Positions 10,207-19,700 of a DNA stretch of 64,000 nucleotides are shown piece after piece; within the stretch, counting starts at the first letter, position 1; each line of letters starts with the position of its first letter. The stretch is taken from NCBI GenBank assembly GCA_020073465.1, contig JAIQFC010000015.1:124001-188000 (forward strand). Reading direction: 5' to 3'. A program made the position numbers and the translations under genes. The notes under the pieces were generated by a model. It was not told the DNA's origin. It searched no databases and worked only from the letters and a program-made list of their open reading frames with translations. The DNA comes from Terriglobia bacterium. Its GTDB lineage: Bacteria; Acidobacteriota; Terriglobia; Terriglobales; Acidobacteriaceae.

Positions 10207-10274
10207 TGGCCGCACCGTGCCCCGAATCGAGTAGCGCCGCCGCGCCTAGAGCGGCAACCTGGCCTGCCACAGAT

Positions 10275-11183
10275 TTAACCCACCTTATCGAGCAGGAGTT
10301 TCAGCGCCTCCGGCTTGACAATCGGCGTGGCGCCCACTTCACTTGCTACCCACGCTCCTACTCGATTCGCCACTTCACTCATGCGCTCGAGCGACGCCCC
10401 ACGAAGATACTCATGGACCAGCGCCGCCGTGAACGCGTCGCCAGCACCGATCGTGTCCGCCACCTTGACCCGAAATCCCGCATGCCTGCTGCAATCGTCC
10501 GGAGTAGCCAGCACGCTGCCGCCATTGCCGCGCGTGATGCAGACCAGCTTCAGGCCATACATCTCAATCAGACGGCGGGCTGAAGATTCCTCCCGGTGAT
10601 GCTCCACCTCAAACCCCTGCATGATTCGAGGCAGCTCTTCGTGATTCAGTTTTACGATAGTTGCGAGCTTCATGGAATCAGCGAGGACTTCCGCCGTGAA
10701 GAAGTTCTGTCGCAGGTTCACGTCGAAGACACGTACCGCATCCCGTCGCGTTGCCTGCAGAAAGCTGCGAATCGTGGACCGGCTCTGCGCGGAGCGTTGC
10801 GCCAGTGATCCAAAACACACCGCATCGGTTTCGGTGGCAAGCTTCTGCCATTGTGGCGTCCACTCCAGAAAATCCCAGGCTACGGACTCACAGATCTCAA
10901 AGCGCGGCTGACCGGCGCTGTCGAGTTCGACGTTCACCCTGCCGGTAGGATGCGTCGCATCTGTCTGAATGAATCCGCCCGACAAGCCAAGCTGAGTGAG
11001 GCGTCGAATCGCTTCGTTGCCGAGGTCGTCCTGACCCAGGCGGCTGGCCGGAATTCCCTCATCGCCGAGCAGGCTGGTGATGTAGGCGAAGTTCGCGGGA
11101 GCCCCGCCAAGCTGTTTGCCAGTCGGCAGCAAGTCCCAGAGCAACTCACCCAGACCGACGACTTTGTGTCTCGCGTGCGCCAT
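10275..11183 (-). CDS. PfkB-family carbohydrate kinase (fructokinase-like)
   Basis: A 302-residue ribokinase/PfkB-fold kinase that phosphorylates a sugar with ATP. The N-terminal VVGLGELLWDLLP with LGGAPANFAYITSLLG is the family's substrate-binding start, and DTIGAGDAFTAALV is the C-terminal signature with the catalytic aspartate. The GGAPANFA form is typical of fructokinases, so fructose is the best guess. The start at 11183 is chosen because AAGGGA sits 7 nt upstream; two in-frame upstream ATGs have no such site. It is the last gene of the leftward run that begins at the redoxin, 91 nt after the TPR gene, and may or may not be co-transcribed. Confidence 0.82.
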   Translation of the reverse strand: MAHARHKVVGLGELLWDLLPTGKQLGGAPANFAYITSLLGDEGIPASRLGQDDLGNEAIRRLTQLGLSGGFIQTDATHPTGRVNVELDSAGQPRFEICESVAWDFLEWTPQWQKLATETDAVCFGSLAQRSAQSRSTIRSFLQATRRDAVRVFDVNLRQNFFTAEVLADSMKLATIVKLNHEELPRIMQGFEVEHHREESSARRLIEMYGLKLVCITRGNGGSVLATPDDCSRHAGFRVKVADTIGAGDAFTAALVHEYLRGASLERMSEVANRVGAWVASEVGATPIVKPEALKLLLDKVG

Positions 11184-11274
11184 CCCCAATTCCCTTGTCA
11201 TTTCGAAAAGCGAAACCACGACGAGTGCGTTGTTGCTTGTACCTTAGAGGAAGCTGATCTCCTGTACCAACCGA

Positions 11275-12330
11275 CTAATGCGAGTCCTGTTTGGTCTGCA
11301 ACTGCTCGGCCAGCTTCAGTTCGCTTTCCGCCTCGTCCTTTCTTCCCATATCTCGATAGGCCTGGCCCAGCAGGTGATGCGTCGTGGGATTATTCGGATC
11401 CATTGCGGCCGCTCGCTGCAGGGCTCGCACTGCAAGTTCGAATTCGCCTTTCTTCTCCAGAACTTTTCCCATCAGAATGTAGGGTCCGGTCGAGGTCGCG
11501 TCCAGCCAGATCGAGCGCTGCAACAGCCGCTCGGCATCCTCGAACTGCTGAACCCGCGAGTACGCATCGGCCAGTTTGTAATACGTCGCCGCGTTCCCGG
11601 GATTGATTGCAAGTTCCTTCTGAAACTCTGCAATCGCCTCGGGCACCCTCGATTTATAGAGATACAACTCTCCCAGCAAAGAGTGTGCCAGCGGAAGCCT
11701 GGGGTCAAGCGCTGCAGCCTTCTGCGCGTATTCCTCCGCGACCGGATCGAACTCCTGACGAAGCAACATGCGCGCGGTGAACAGGTAACTGGCCGCCGAG
11801 TCCGGCGGCACGTCGAACATTTTGGCGAAGGCCTTGCGCGCCCCGGGATAGTCTTTGGTCTGGATGTAGCAGATGCCCAGAATGTAGGAGGCATCAATGT
11901 TTGCACGCGGATACCATGTCTGTACTTTTTCAAGCAAGGGAATCGCGTCGGCAGGATGCCCTCCCAGATAGTAAGAGAGCCCGAGCAGTTGCGCCGCCTC
12001 TCCGCTGCCCGGATCCGCGCTTGAAGCCTTCTTCAAATACCCGATCGCCTTCGAATAGTCGCTCTTCTTGTAGTAAACCGTCCCGAGTTCCAGGTCCAAA
12101 CCTTTGGTGCCGGGTGCACTGGCCTCGATGGTTTGAAGTTCGGCGACAGCTTCGTCGAGCTTGCCTTGCTGCATCAGCTTGCGGCTCTGTGCGAAGCTGG
12201 GGCCGGGGGCCTGTCCCGTCTCGGTTGAGGGCGCCTCCGGTGGACTCGTCTGCTGCGCGAGGCTCAACGGGCCGCAAGTCCAAAGCAGCGCCCAAAGCCA
12301 TATGCAGCGAACCTGCGATGAGGGTTGCAT
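11275..12330 (-). CDS. exported TPR-repeat protein
   Basis: A 351-residue protein with a signal peptide (residues 1-25, ending near LSLAQQ) followed by a Q/P/E-rich linker and about seven tetratricopeptide repeats, for example DLELGTVYYKKSDYSKAIGY and THHLLGQAYRDMGRKDEAES. TPR arrays mediate protein-protein contacts; no enzymatic domain is seen. The start at 12330 is chosen for the signal peptide. It follows the next TPR gene by 80 nt on the same strand and belongs to the same leftward run as the cytochrome/monooxygenase and redoxin genes, so it may scaffold that system in the periplasm. Confidence 0.75.
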   Translation of the reverse strand: MQPSSQVRCIWLWALLWTCGPLSLAQQTSPPEAPSTETGQAPGPSFAQSRKLMQQGKLDEAVAELQTIEASAPGTKGLDLELGTVYYKKSDYSKAIGYLKKASSADPGSGEAAQLLGLSYYLGGHPADAIPLLEKVQTWYPRANIDASYILGICYIQTKDYPGARKAFAKMFDVPPDSAASYLFTARMLLRQEFDPVAEEYAQKAAALDPRLPLAHSLLGELYLYKSRVPEAIAEFQKELAINPGNAATYYKLADAYSRVQQFEDAERLLQRSIWLDATSTGPYILMGKVLEKKGEFELAVRALQRAAAMDPNNPTTHHLLGQAYRDMGRKDEAESELKLAEQLQTKQDSH

Positions 12331-12410
12331 CAATTTGGTCTTCTTTCTGGGGATTACAGCACAAGTCACGTCGGGCACCAACGAGTATCCATGCGTCGCC
12401 GTCATCCTGG

Positions 12411-14156
12411 CTACCGGGGACGGGATTCCAGTTCCGCCGCGCGGTCGAGCTCGCGCGCTGCCTCCTGGGTGTTCCCCTTCTGTCTGAGGGCCTGAGCCAG
12501 CTGGTAGTGAGCGGGGGCGTACTGATCGGCCATCTTGATGGCCGCACGAAACTGCGCAATCGCGCCCTCCACGTCTCCAACCGAGAGCATCCGTTTGCCG
12601 GAATTTGTGGCAAACGTCGCTGCCTGAAGGTTGTTGCTCGCCGCCGTAATGCTGGATGCCGCCCGGGCTTCCTCCGCTGCACCGGCGGAGTCGCCCAACT
12701 GGCGCAGGACAGCGGCCAGGGTCGTGTGAGCTCCGGCAAAATCAGGTTGCAGGCGAATGGCCTCCCGCAGAGAGGCAGCGGCCTCGGGCAGTTTTCCCTC
12801 CTGTTTGAGAACCGTACCCAACGTGTAGTGGGCTTCCGCATAATTCGGTTGCGCCTGGATTGCCTGCTGAAGTTGATCCGCCGACTTCTCAAATTCCCCT
12901 CTCTGCCAGAAAAGCACTCCGAGCGTGTAGTGCGCATCGGCAAGGTCAGGCTGCAGCGCGATGGCATTCTGCAACTCGACGACCGCCTGATCGAGCTGGT
13001 CCTTGAGTTTGTAGGCCAGGCCGAGGTTGTAGTGCAAAGGCGCATTGTCGGGTGCAATCTTGATTGCTTCTCCCAGCTCCGTGATCGCAGCCTCAAAATC
13101 CGCGCGTTGCATGAACGCGATCCCCAGGTTTCCGCGAAAGGTGCCGTCTTGCGGGCGAAGCTGTATCGCCGTGCGGAATTTTGCAATCGAGCCCTCGGCA
13201 TCGCCCTTCTGAAGGAGAGCCAGGCCGAGATCGTTGAAAGCCTCGGGATCCGCCGGCCGTAACTTTACGGCTGTTTCGAATGCGGCAACGGCACAGTCGG
13301 CATCGCCGGCACGCTGACATCTGCGGCCTAAAGCCACCTGGGCCTCAAACCAGTCAGGCTTCAGCGTGGCAGTGGTACGCAGTTCCTGCAGCGCCTCCGC
13401 ATTCTTCCCCTGATTGATCAGAACCTCGGCGAGATAGTAATGCGACGCGGCATCGCGGGGGGAGAGCTCGATCGCCTTCTGCAGTTCGCTGGCCGCATCC
13501 TCCAGTTGATGCTGTTGTGATCGAACCACTCCCAGATGGAGATGAGCCGAGGCCAGCGCGGGCTGCAGGCGCACTGCTTCGATGAACTCCGCAGCTGCTT
13601 CAGCAGATTGACCCTGCTGCGCGAGAACGGAGCCCAGGTCGTCGCGGAGATCGGCACGCTGGGGAGCGAGCTCCACAGCCCGACGCAACTCAGAAGTAGC
13701 CTCAACCTGAGAGTTTCCCCGGCTGAGAATGCGGCCCAGGGTGCGGTGAGCTTCTGCGTCCAACGGAGCCGCCTTCACGGCCCTGCGCGCCTCGCTCTCC
13801 GCCTCGGCAAGAATTCCCTTCTGCGCAAGGATACCCGCCAGATTCAGGCGCACTGCGACAAAGGAAGGCCGGATCCGAAGAGCGGCTTTGAAATGATTCA
13901 CCGCGCTATCCAAATCCCCTTGCTGCCACAACACCCACCCCAAGGTGGCCCGGAACTGAGCATTACCCGGCGCGCGGCGCACCGCCTGCTCGAAATCGGT
14001 GCGGGCAGAGGCCAGGTCGCCCTTGCGAAGTGCCTCCTGTCCGCGCTCATAAGCAGATCGCGCCGTTGACCGAGCGGGAGATTGTGTCTGTCCCCACGCT
14101 CCGCCAATTGAGATCAGCATCACAGCAAGGATGCGACGATAGCTGTAGTGCAACAT
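12411..14156 (-). CDS. exported protein of tandem TPR repeats
   Basis: A 581-residue protein that is almost entirely tetratricopeptide repeats (roughly 14-15), with repeated units of the type ADAHYTLGVLFWQRGEFEKS and AEAHYTLGTVLKQEGKLPEA. A hydrophobic N-terminus (IILAVMLISIGGAWGQ-like, residues about 7-23) indicates export. The start at 14156 fits the signal peptide; an ATG at 14201 in frame is the alternative, and neither has a good ribosome-binding site. It lies 55 nt after the cytochrome/monooxygenase gene, which itself ends in TPRs. The role is unknown beyond a scaffold or assembly function inferred from the fold and context. Confidence 0.75.
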   Translation of the reverse strand: MLHYSYRRILAVMLISIGGAWGQTQSPARSTARSAYERGQEALRKGDLASARTDFEQAVRRAPGNAQFRATLGWVLWQQGDLDSAVNHFKAALRIRPSFVAVRLNLAGILAQKGILAEAESEARRAVKAAPLDAEAHRTLGRILSRGNSQVEATSELRRAVELAPQRADLRDDLGSVLAQQGQSAEAAAEFIEAVRLQPALASAHLHLGVVRSQQHQLEDAASELQKAIELSPRDAASHYYLAEVLINQGKNAEALQELRTTATLKPDWFEAQVALGRRCQRAGDADCAVAAFETAVKLRPADPEAFNDLGLALLQKGDAEGSIAKFRTAIQLRPQDGTFRGNLGIAFMQRADFEAAITELGEAIKIAPDNAPLHYNLGLAYKLKDQLDQAVVELQNAIALQPDLADAHYTLGVLFWQRGEFEKSADQLQQAIQAQPNYAEAHYTLGTVLKQEGKLPEAAASLREAIRLQPDFAGAHTTLAAVLRQLGDSAGAAEEARAASSITAASNNLQAATFATNSGKRMLSVGDVEGAIAQFRAAIKMADQYAPAHYQLAQALRQKGNTQEAARELDRAAELESRPR

Positions 14157-14211
14157 GGTATATTTCAGGAAGAGAGGCGCCGCCAACTGTTTGTAAATCA
14201 TATCCGAAAGG

Positions 14212-16050
14212 CTAGTTCCTTCGGTGATTCAGTTCTTCGAGGTTATCTCTCGCCCATGAAAGACTAGGATCGATCTGCAACGCGCGCTCCAAATGCGTTT
14301 TCGCTTCTGCGAAGCGCCCCATCTCGGCCAGGGCGCTGCCCAGATTCGCTTCCGCTTTGGCGTCCTCCGGGTGGACCTGCAGGGCCAGGCGAAACTGCAT
14401 CGCCGCTCCCTCGAAATCATTCTGCGAAATCAGCGCATAGCCCAGGTTGTAGTGTGCGTCGAAATAATCCGGTCGGGACTTGAGCGCCGCCAGCAGGTAG
14501 GGAGTGGCTTTGTCAGGTTGCTCTGCGGCGAGTAGTGCCGCTCCCATGCCGTTGTTCGCGGTGGCATCGTCGGGGCGAAGGCGTAGCGCGGCTGTGTATT
14601 CTCCCAGCGCATCGTCCAGCTTGCCTCGCGCCTGCAGCATGGCGGCGAGATTGTAGTGTGCTTCAAAGTCGCCGGGATTCTTTCCCACGTTGTGGCGGGC
14701 GAGAGCCTCCTGCAGCACCATGCGGGGATCGCCTCGTGCTATGTCGTAGTCAACTGGCAACACCTGCAGCCACAGATGACACATCTCGTCGCTCGAGCGA
14801 TTGCCTCCCCTAACGCGCGCCGGTGGATGATTAGGATTGAGCGCATTTTCCTCCGAGTTGTCGTAGACATAGCGGAGGCTCACGACCGTGCCTTGGGGCA
14901 ACGAGACCGGCTCTTCATAACGGTAAACCGCTTGCCAGTTCAAGTTCCAGCCCGGGATGTGGATCAGGGTTCGCCGGGTACCGTCTGGCAACGTGGCGAA
15001 GGCTTGAATGTCCTTGCCCAGGTAGTGTGCGTGCGGATAGATCGCCAGCAAGGCAACGCTGACCGGAAGAGTGAATTCGTCGGTGACCACGAAATTCTTT
15101 TGCCCCGGGGGAATGTCGAGCTTGACGTCGTTCTCGAGTTGCAGCAGCATCGGCAGTTTCGTCGCAGGATGCGGCGTGAAGTAAAGGCCAATGCTCGGCT
15201 GTATGATCTCGGGCTTCCCCGAAGGTTGCAGGTGCGTGTTGAGAACGAGGTCTGTGCCTTTGTCCAGCCGCAGCGCCATTCCTTCCGGTTCCACGTAGGG
15301 AACGGTTCCCGGTTTCCAGAACAGCAAATGGCTGTCAGGGTCGAAGACCTCCGACTCGATACGAATTTCCATTCCGCCGAAGCCTGCGCCGGGCTCGCTT
15401 TCCCGGCGGCGGGTAAGTCCCTCCCGGTCGACAAGAATGTTGGCGTGATGCACGTAGCGCTTGTCTCCCGGTCGGATCTCCACTGCCTTTACCCAGCTAG
15501 TCTTTTCAATGGGAACGTGGAAAATGAAGTTCCAGTAGGTGTCGGTGCCCTGCGGCGGAAGGACGAGGGGCTTCTCAACCTTGAGAATGAGATCCGGTTC
15601 CCCCAGTCGCCAGCCCTCGGTGAACTTGGGCAGCGGAGCCAAATCGGCAGGGTTGCCCTCCACCGCTCCCTGCTCGACCCACTTCTGGATCAGAGCGATT
15701 TGTGCATCCGGTAACCGCATCTCGTCGGCGAACTTCAGTTCCTGCGGTTCGGGCAGCCACGGAGGCATGGTTCGCGCCTGCGTGACTTCGGCAATCTGGC
15801 GGGCGTGCTTTTTGACGTCGGAATAGGTGAGCAGCGAGAACGGACCTGCTTCACCGGGCCGATGGCACGAGGCGCAGGAATGATAGATGATGGGAGCAAT
15901 GTCGCGGTTGAAGGTCACCGGAGAAATCTGCGGCGCGGGTTGTGCCGAAGATGCCGGCCCGGCCACTTGTCTCCCTGAGAGCGTTGCTGCCATCGCCAGC
16001 CCGGCAAGAACTGCCAGCGGCCATGCCAGGATTCGCAGCCGGAGAATCAT
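14212..16050 (-). CDS. c-type heme / copper type II monooxygenase-like / TPR multidomain protein
   Basis: A 612-residue exported protein with three parts. After the signal peptide there is a heme c site CASCH (Cys59, Cys62, His63) in a cytochrome-like domain to about residue 110. About residues 150-440 match the fold of peptidylglycine alpha-hydroxylating/dopamine beta-monooxygenases. All six copper-ligand positions appear present: HH in YVHHAN near 199, His in LNTHLQ near 271, HAH near 338, and Met in SDEMCHLW near 422. The last 150 residues are TPRs. The ATG at 16050 overlaps the stop of the upstream redoxin gene as ATGA, which decides the start and implies translational coupling. The substrate is unknown. 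Confidence 0.82.
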   Translation of the reverse strand: MILRLRILAWPLAVLAGLAMAATLSGRQVAGPASSAQPAPQISPVTFNRDIAPIIYHSCASCHRPGEAGPFSLLTYSDVKKHARQIAEVTQARTMPPWLPEPQELKFADEMRLPDAQIALIQKWVEQGAVEGNPADLAPLPKFTEGWRLGEPDLILKVEKPLVLPPQGTDTYWNFIFHVPIEKTSWVKAVEIRPGDKRYVHHANILVDREGLTRRRESEPGAGFGGMEIRIESEVFDPDSHLLFWKPGTVPYVEPEGMALRLDKGTDLVLNTHLQPSGKPEIIQPSIGLYFTPHPATKLPMLLQLENDVKLDIPPGQKNFVVTDEFTLPVSVALLAIYPHAHYLGKDIQAFATLPDGTRRTLIHIPGWNLNWQAVYRYEEPVSLPQGTVVSLRYVYDNSEENALNPNHPPARVRGGNRSSDEMCHLWLQVLPVDYDIARGDPRMVLQEALARHNVGKNPGDFEAHYNLAAMLQARGKLDDALGEYTAALRLRPDDATANNGMGAALLAAEQPDKATPYLLAALKSRPDYFDAHYNLGYALISQNDFEGAAMQFRLALQVHPEDAKAEANLGSALAEMGRFAEAKTHLERALQIDPSLSWARDNLEELNHRRN

Positions 16051-16652
16051 TCCAGGTCCGAGATGTAACATCCCACTCCCCTGACGTCGTTCTGCGCAAC
16101 AGCCTTGCCAACCAGCGTGGCGCGCAAGGCATCGTCCAGATCGTGGGTCGTGGGCGCGGGACGCGCATGGCCAAAGCTCTCGTACCAGTTATCGATTCGC
16201 CCGTGGTAAGTGAGTTGCCCACCGGCGCTGAATACCGCCACTTCCGGCGTCACGTGCGCCAGACTCAGCTTGACCAGAGCATGTCGAGGATCGCGCAACG
16301 CAGGTAGCTTATATCCGTAGTCGCGCAAGTATTTTTTGATGGACGCAGGTGTTTCGTCCTTGTCTGGAAATACCAGCCAGAACTGGGCCTTGTCGGCGTA
16401 TTGCGCGCTCAGTCGCTGGATGGTGGGCGCGTAGCGGTTGGAAATGGGGCAGTCGGTGCGTACAAAGACCAGCGCAACGATTTTGCCCCCAGCGACCGCC
16501 CGTGGATCAGCCTGCCTGCCTTCAAGGTCCTCAGCGCCTCGTTGCGCATAGCCTGTAACGCCCAGGATGCAAAGCAGGACAGGCACACAGAGCCGGAGAG
16601 TAAGAGATGGTGAGCTTCGGGGCCGCCGGCGTAACGCCCCTTGCGGAACCAC
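16047..16652 (-). CDS. exported redoxin-fold protein with single active-site cysteine
   Basis: A thioredoxin-superfamily (redoxin/AhpC-TSA-like) protein of about 201 residues. After a hydrophobic signal segment the fold starts with KIVALVFVRTDCPISNRYAPTI. The CPISN motif replaces a CXXC, so only one cysteine sits at the active-site position. The start is uncertain: GTG 16652, preceded by GAGG at 6 nt and leading into a signal peptide, is preferred over a TTG at 16721 that lies in the terminator of the upstream gene. The stop overlaps the start of the heme/copper-monooxygenase gene. Redoxins of this type are often fused to, or next to, such monooxygenases, suggesting a shared redox function. 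Confidence 0.75.
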   Translation of the reverse strand: MVPQGALRRRPRSSPSLTLRLCVPVLLCILGVTGYAQRGAEDLEGRQADPRAVAGGKIVALVFVRTDCPISNRYAPTIQRLSAQYADKAQFWLVFPDKDETPASIKKYLRDYGYKLPALRDPRHALVKLSLAHVTPEVAVFSAGGQLTYHGRIDNWYESFGHARPAPTTHDLDDALRATLVGKAVAQNDVRGVGCYISDLE

Positions 16653-16717
16653 TGACGACCTCGTGATGAGCCACTCACAAGACAACCGCCGCTCCCACTT
16701 CCGCCCTAGATTAGACC

Positions 16718-16752
16718 ACAAAAAGTAAGGAGGGAATCATTAGATTCCCTCC
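16718..16752 (-). terminator. intrinsic terminator after the Oar-like receptor gene
   Basis: On the minus strand GGAGGGAATC and GATTCCCTCC form a perfect 10-bp stem (16729-16752) with a 4-nt loop, followed by TTACTTTTTG. It lies 26 nt after the receptor's stop and before the redoxin start, so it separates the receptor from the downstream redoxin/monooxygenase run. Confidence 0.85.
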
Positions 16753-16777
16753 TGTAGAACTTCTGCAGAGGCAAGAT

Positions 16778-19700
16778 CTAGAAAGTTATCCTCGCCCCGA
16801 ACGTCAAAACGCGCATCTGCGAGCCGTAGGCTTTGGCGGTGATAGCGCCGCCGCTGGATGAATCGACCTGGCTATTCGGCAGATCGAGGTTGAGGTGATT
16901 GAACACGTTGTAGAACTGGAACTGCAACTGCGCCTTGACTTTCTCGGTAACCGTGAAGTCCTTGAACATCGACATATCGGTGTTAAAGAGTTTCGGGCCG
17001 CGGAATGTGTTGCGTCCGATATTTCCGAAGGCATCAAGCGCTGGTTGAGCCCAGGGACCCGCACTCGCGCCTGGCGCGCTACCCAGACCAACACCGCCGG
17101 TGTTCTCGAACCAGTAACCACCAAGTCGGGGATCACCGGAGCGGGTGCCATTTTTCACAGATCCCACTTTATCCGGACGGCACGGTCCGGTATCGCTGCT
17201 GGGAGAGCAATCGCTGAGGCTGGGAGTGAAAGGTAAACCGCTGGAGAAATTGGTGGCGCTGGTGATCGCCCAGCCACCAATGATCAGATCAGCCGCCCGG
17301 CTTACTCCACTGGCCCACCTCTTCCCTTTGCCGAAGGGCAGGGAGTAGGTTTCGGTAAGGATGAGCACGTGGTCGCGATAGTTGGGTTGCGCTCCGTAGC
17401 TGACGCGGCGGTCAATATTGAAATAGCTACTGTCATAGTTGGTCACGTGTTGGAAGGTGTAGCTGGCCTGGAACTGCAACCCGCTAGTGAAGCGTTTGTC
17501 GGCTGTGACCTGGAGGGAGTTGTAGTGGCTGTCGGCATCATTGCCAAAGATGCCAATTCCCTGTGTCCAACCGTAGTTGCCGGAGCCACCGGTCCCTGCC
17601 GGTCCGTTGAAATAAAAGGGCCTCCGTAGATTCTGAGGAATGCCATTGGCACCGCAGGTTACTGGATCCGGCTGGGTTGCGGAACCTGCCAGGAACCCAC
17701 ACCCTTTGACGTACCCGACAACGCTCGCGTCGTTAGCACCATATGACGGTCCATCATCGGTGAAGGTATGTGTGCCCTTGTTTCCAACGTAAGCAATCGT
17801 AGCCGAAAGTGACGGCGTGACTTGACGTTGCAGAGTCACGTTCCAGGCATCCACGTAAGGTAGAACATTGTCGAAGCGACGGGCGGTTCCACCCACACGG
17901 TCTCCGGGATAGAGTAGCCGGTTGCTGGGGCCGAGACACTGCGTCTGCGTCCCTGAAGGGTCGGTAATCGCATTGCAGTTGTTCTGCAGAGCAGTGGCGG
18001 GATCGCCGGAAGGCGGTCCCTGGTCGAGAGTGAACGCAGTAGTATTGGTTCCGAAGTTGATCGATTGCTGGGCCAAGACCGGCAAGGTCTGGGTGATGGT
18101 GTGCCCGAAAATCGTGCCGAACACGCCAATGTCATAGCTTCTGCCGTAGCCCATACGCAAAACGGTGGCGGGTGTTACCTGATACGCGAGACCCAGGCGA
18201 GGCGCGAAGTGCTTGTAGTCCGTACTGGTATTGCCCCGCAGGTTGACGCCATCCTGGCCCGCGATTCTGACTTCGCCGGTGCCCAAATCAATCCAGCCGC
18301 CCTTGCCGGTGCCGGCTGCCGCCTCAGGCTTGTAGATCTCCCATCGCAGTCCATAGTTAACCGTCAACTTCGGCGTGATGCGCCACGTGTCCTGCCCGTA
18401 GAAGAAGAGCCGCGGCTGGGTTTCGGAGGCATCGGTTGAGACGCTGACAAATCGAATAAAGCTGCTGGTGGTGCCGAGGAGGAACGAGGCCAAACCAGAG
18501 CCTGAGTTGCCCGGCAGATCAGCGGTAGTGTCGTTGTTGAAGGTAAGCTCGCCGGCACGATGAGAATCGCTGGGCACCCGCAAGTTGTAGGCGCGACGAA
18601 CGTCGGCACCAAACTTGAAGCTGTGGTTGCCTCGTATTTTTGTCCAGTTGTTTACGAATTGAAACTGGTGTTCGCTCTCCAGCAGTGGGCAATTACATTG
18701 GTTGATGCCTAACGAGTACCCAAAACTGAAAGTGGAAGCGCCATTCGGCTCGTTGATGTTAAATGCCGGCATGCCTGTGCTGTACGCATCGCCCAGGTTC
18801 AATCCCGGAATGCCTGCGTCGGAGGCCGGCGAGGTCCCTGCTCCGCCTGGAGCGGTCTGTACGTGATAGCGCATGTACCCAAAACGAAAGTCGGTTAGCA
18901 GGGTATTACTGACTGTGTAGTCAAAACCGGCCGCCAGACTCTGGTTCTTGGTATGCGAATCTCCGGCGAAATTTCCTACCGAAGGATCGCTGGGAAGAGC
19001 GCTGCCTCCCAGCGTGTTGCCGAATAATCCCGGACCCGAGCGCAGGAACTTCTGCAAGCTGTAACGTCCAAAAACATGCAGCTTCTCCGTGGCGGTGTAG
19101 TCCGACCGCACATCGAAGCCATCGGAGTCGAGCGTGTTGTTGCCTGAAGCGCCAAAGTTGTTGCTGGTTAGATCCGGGCTGGGTGTCCCCCCTACAGGGA
19201 ATAATGCGAGAAGATTTTGCGCCTGGGGGGATAAGCGATTCGCTGGAATAATGCCGCCAGCAAACTCTTTGCGTTGCCCCAACGAGACATCGCAAGTGGC
19301 CACAAATACGTCTGCGGCAGTCGTGCACGGGTCGAAAATTCGTACACCTGCATTGAACCAAGCGCTCAGGTCGCCGCCACGCTCGGCCGCTGTCGGTATG
19401 CGCTCGACCGCTGAACCGCCGACGTGGCTGCGCGTAGCCTGATAGTCCCCGAAAATGAACAACTTATTCTTAATGATCGGACCGCCGAGGGCGCCGCCAA
19501 ACTGGTTCCAATTGCCGCTAGGCACAAGAACCTTGCCGGAACCTGGATTGGCAGCGATGACGGCAGCGCTAGCTTGGGTAAACGGATCTTTCGCATTGTT
19601 CGAGTTCGAGCGCTGGTAATCAAAAATCGATCCGTGGAGCTCGTTGCTGCCAGATTTGGTCTGGGACGTAACCACGGCGCCGATGGCCTTGCCGAACTCG

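Noticed and set aside
10207..10274. Possible bidirectional terminator between trehalase and PfkB kinase genes
   Set aside because: GCCGC/GCGGC can pair across about 10 nt but no T-tract follows on either strand, so support is too weak.
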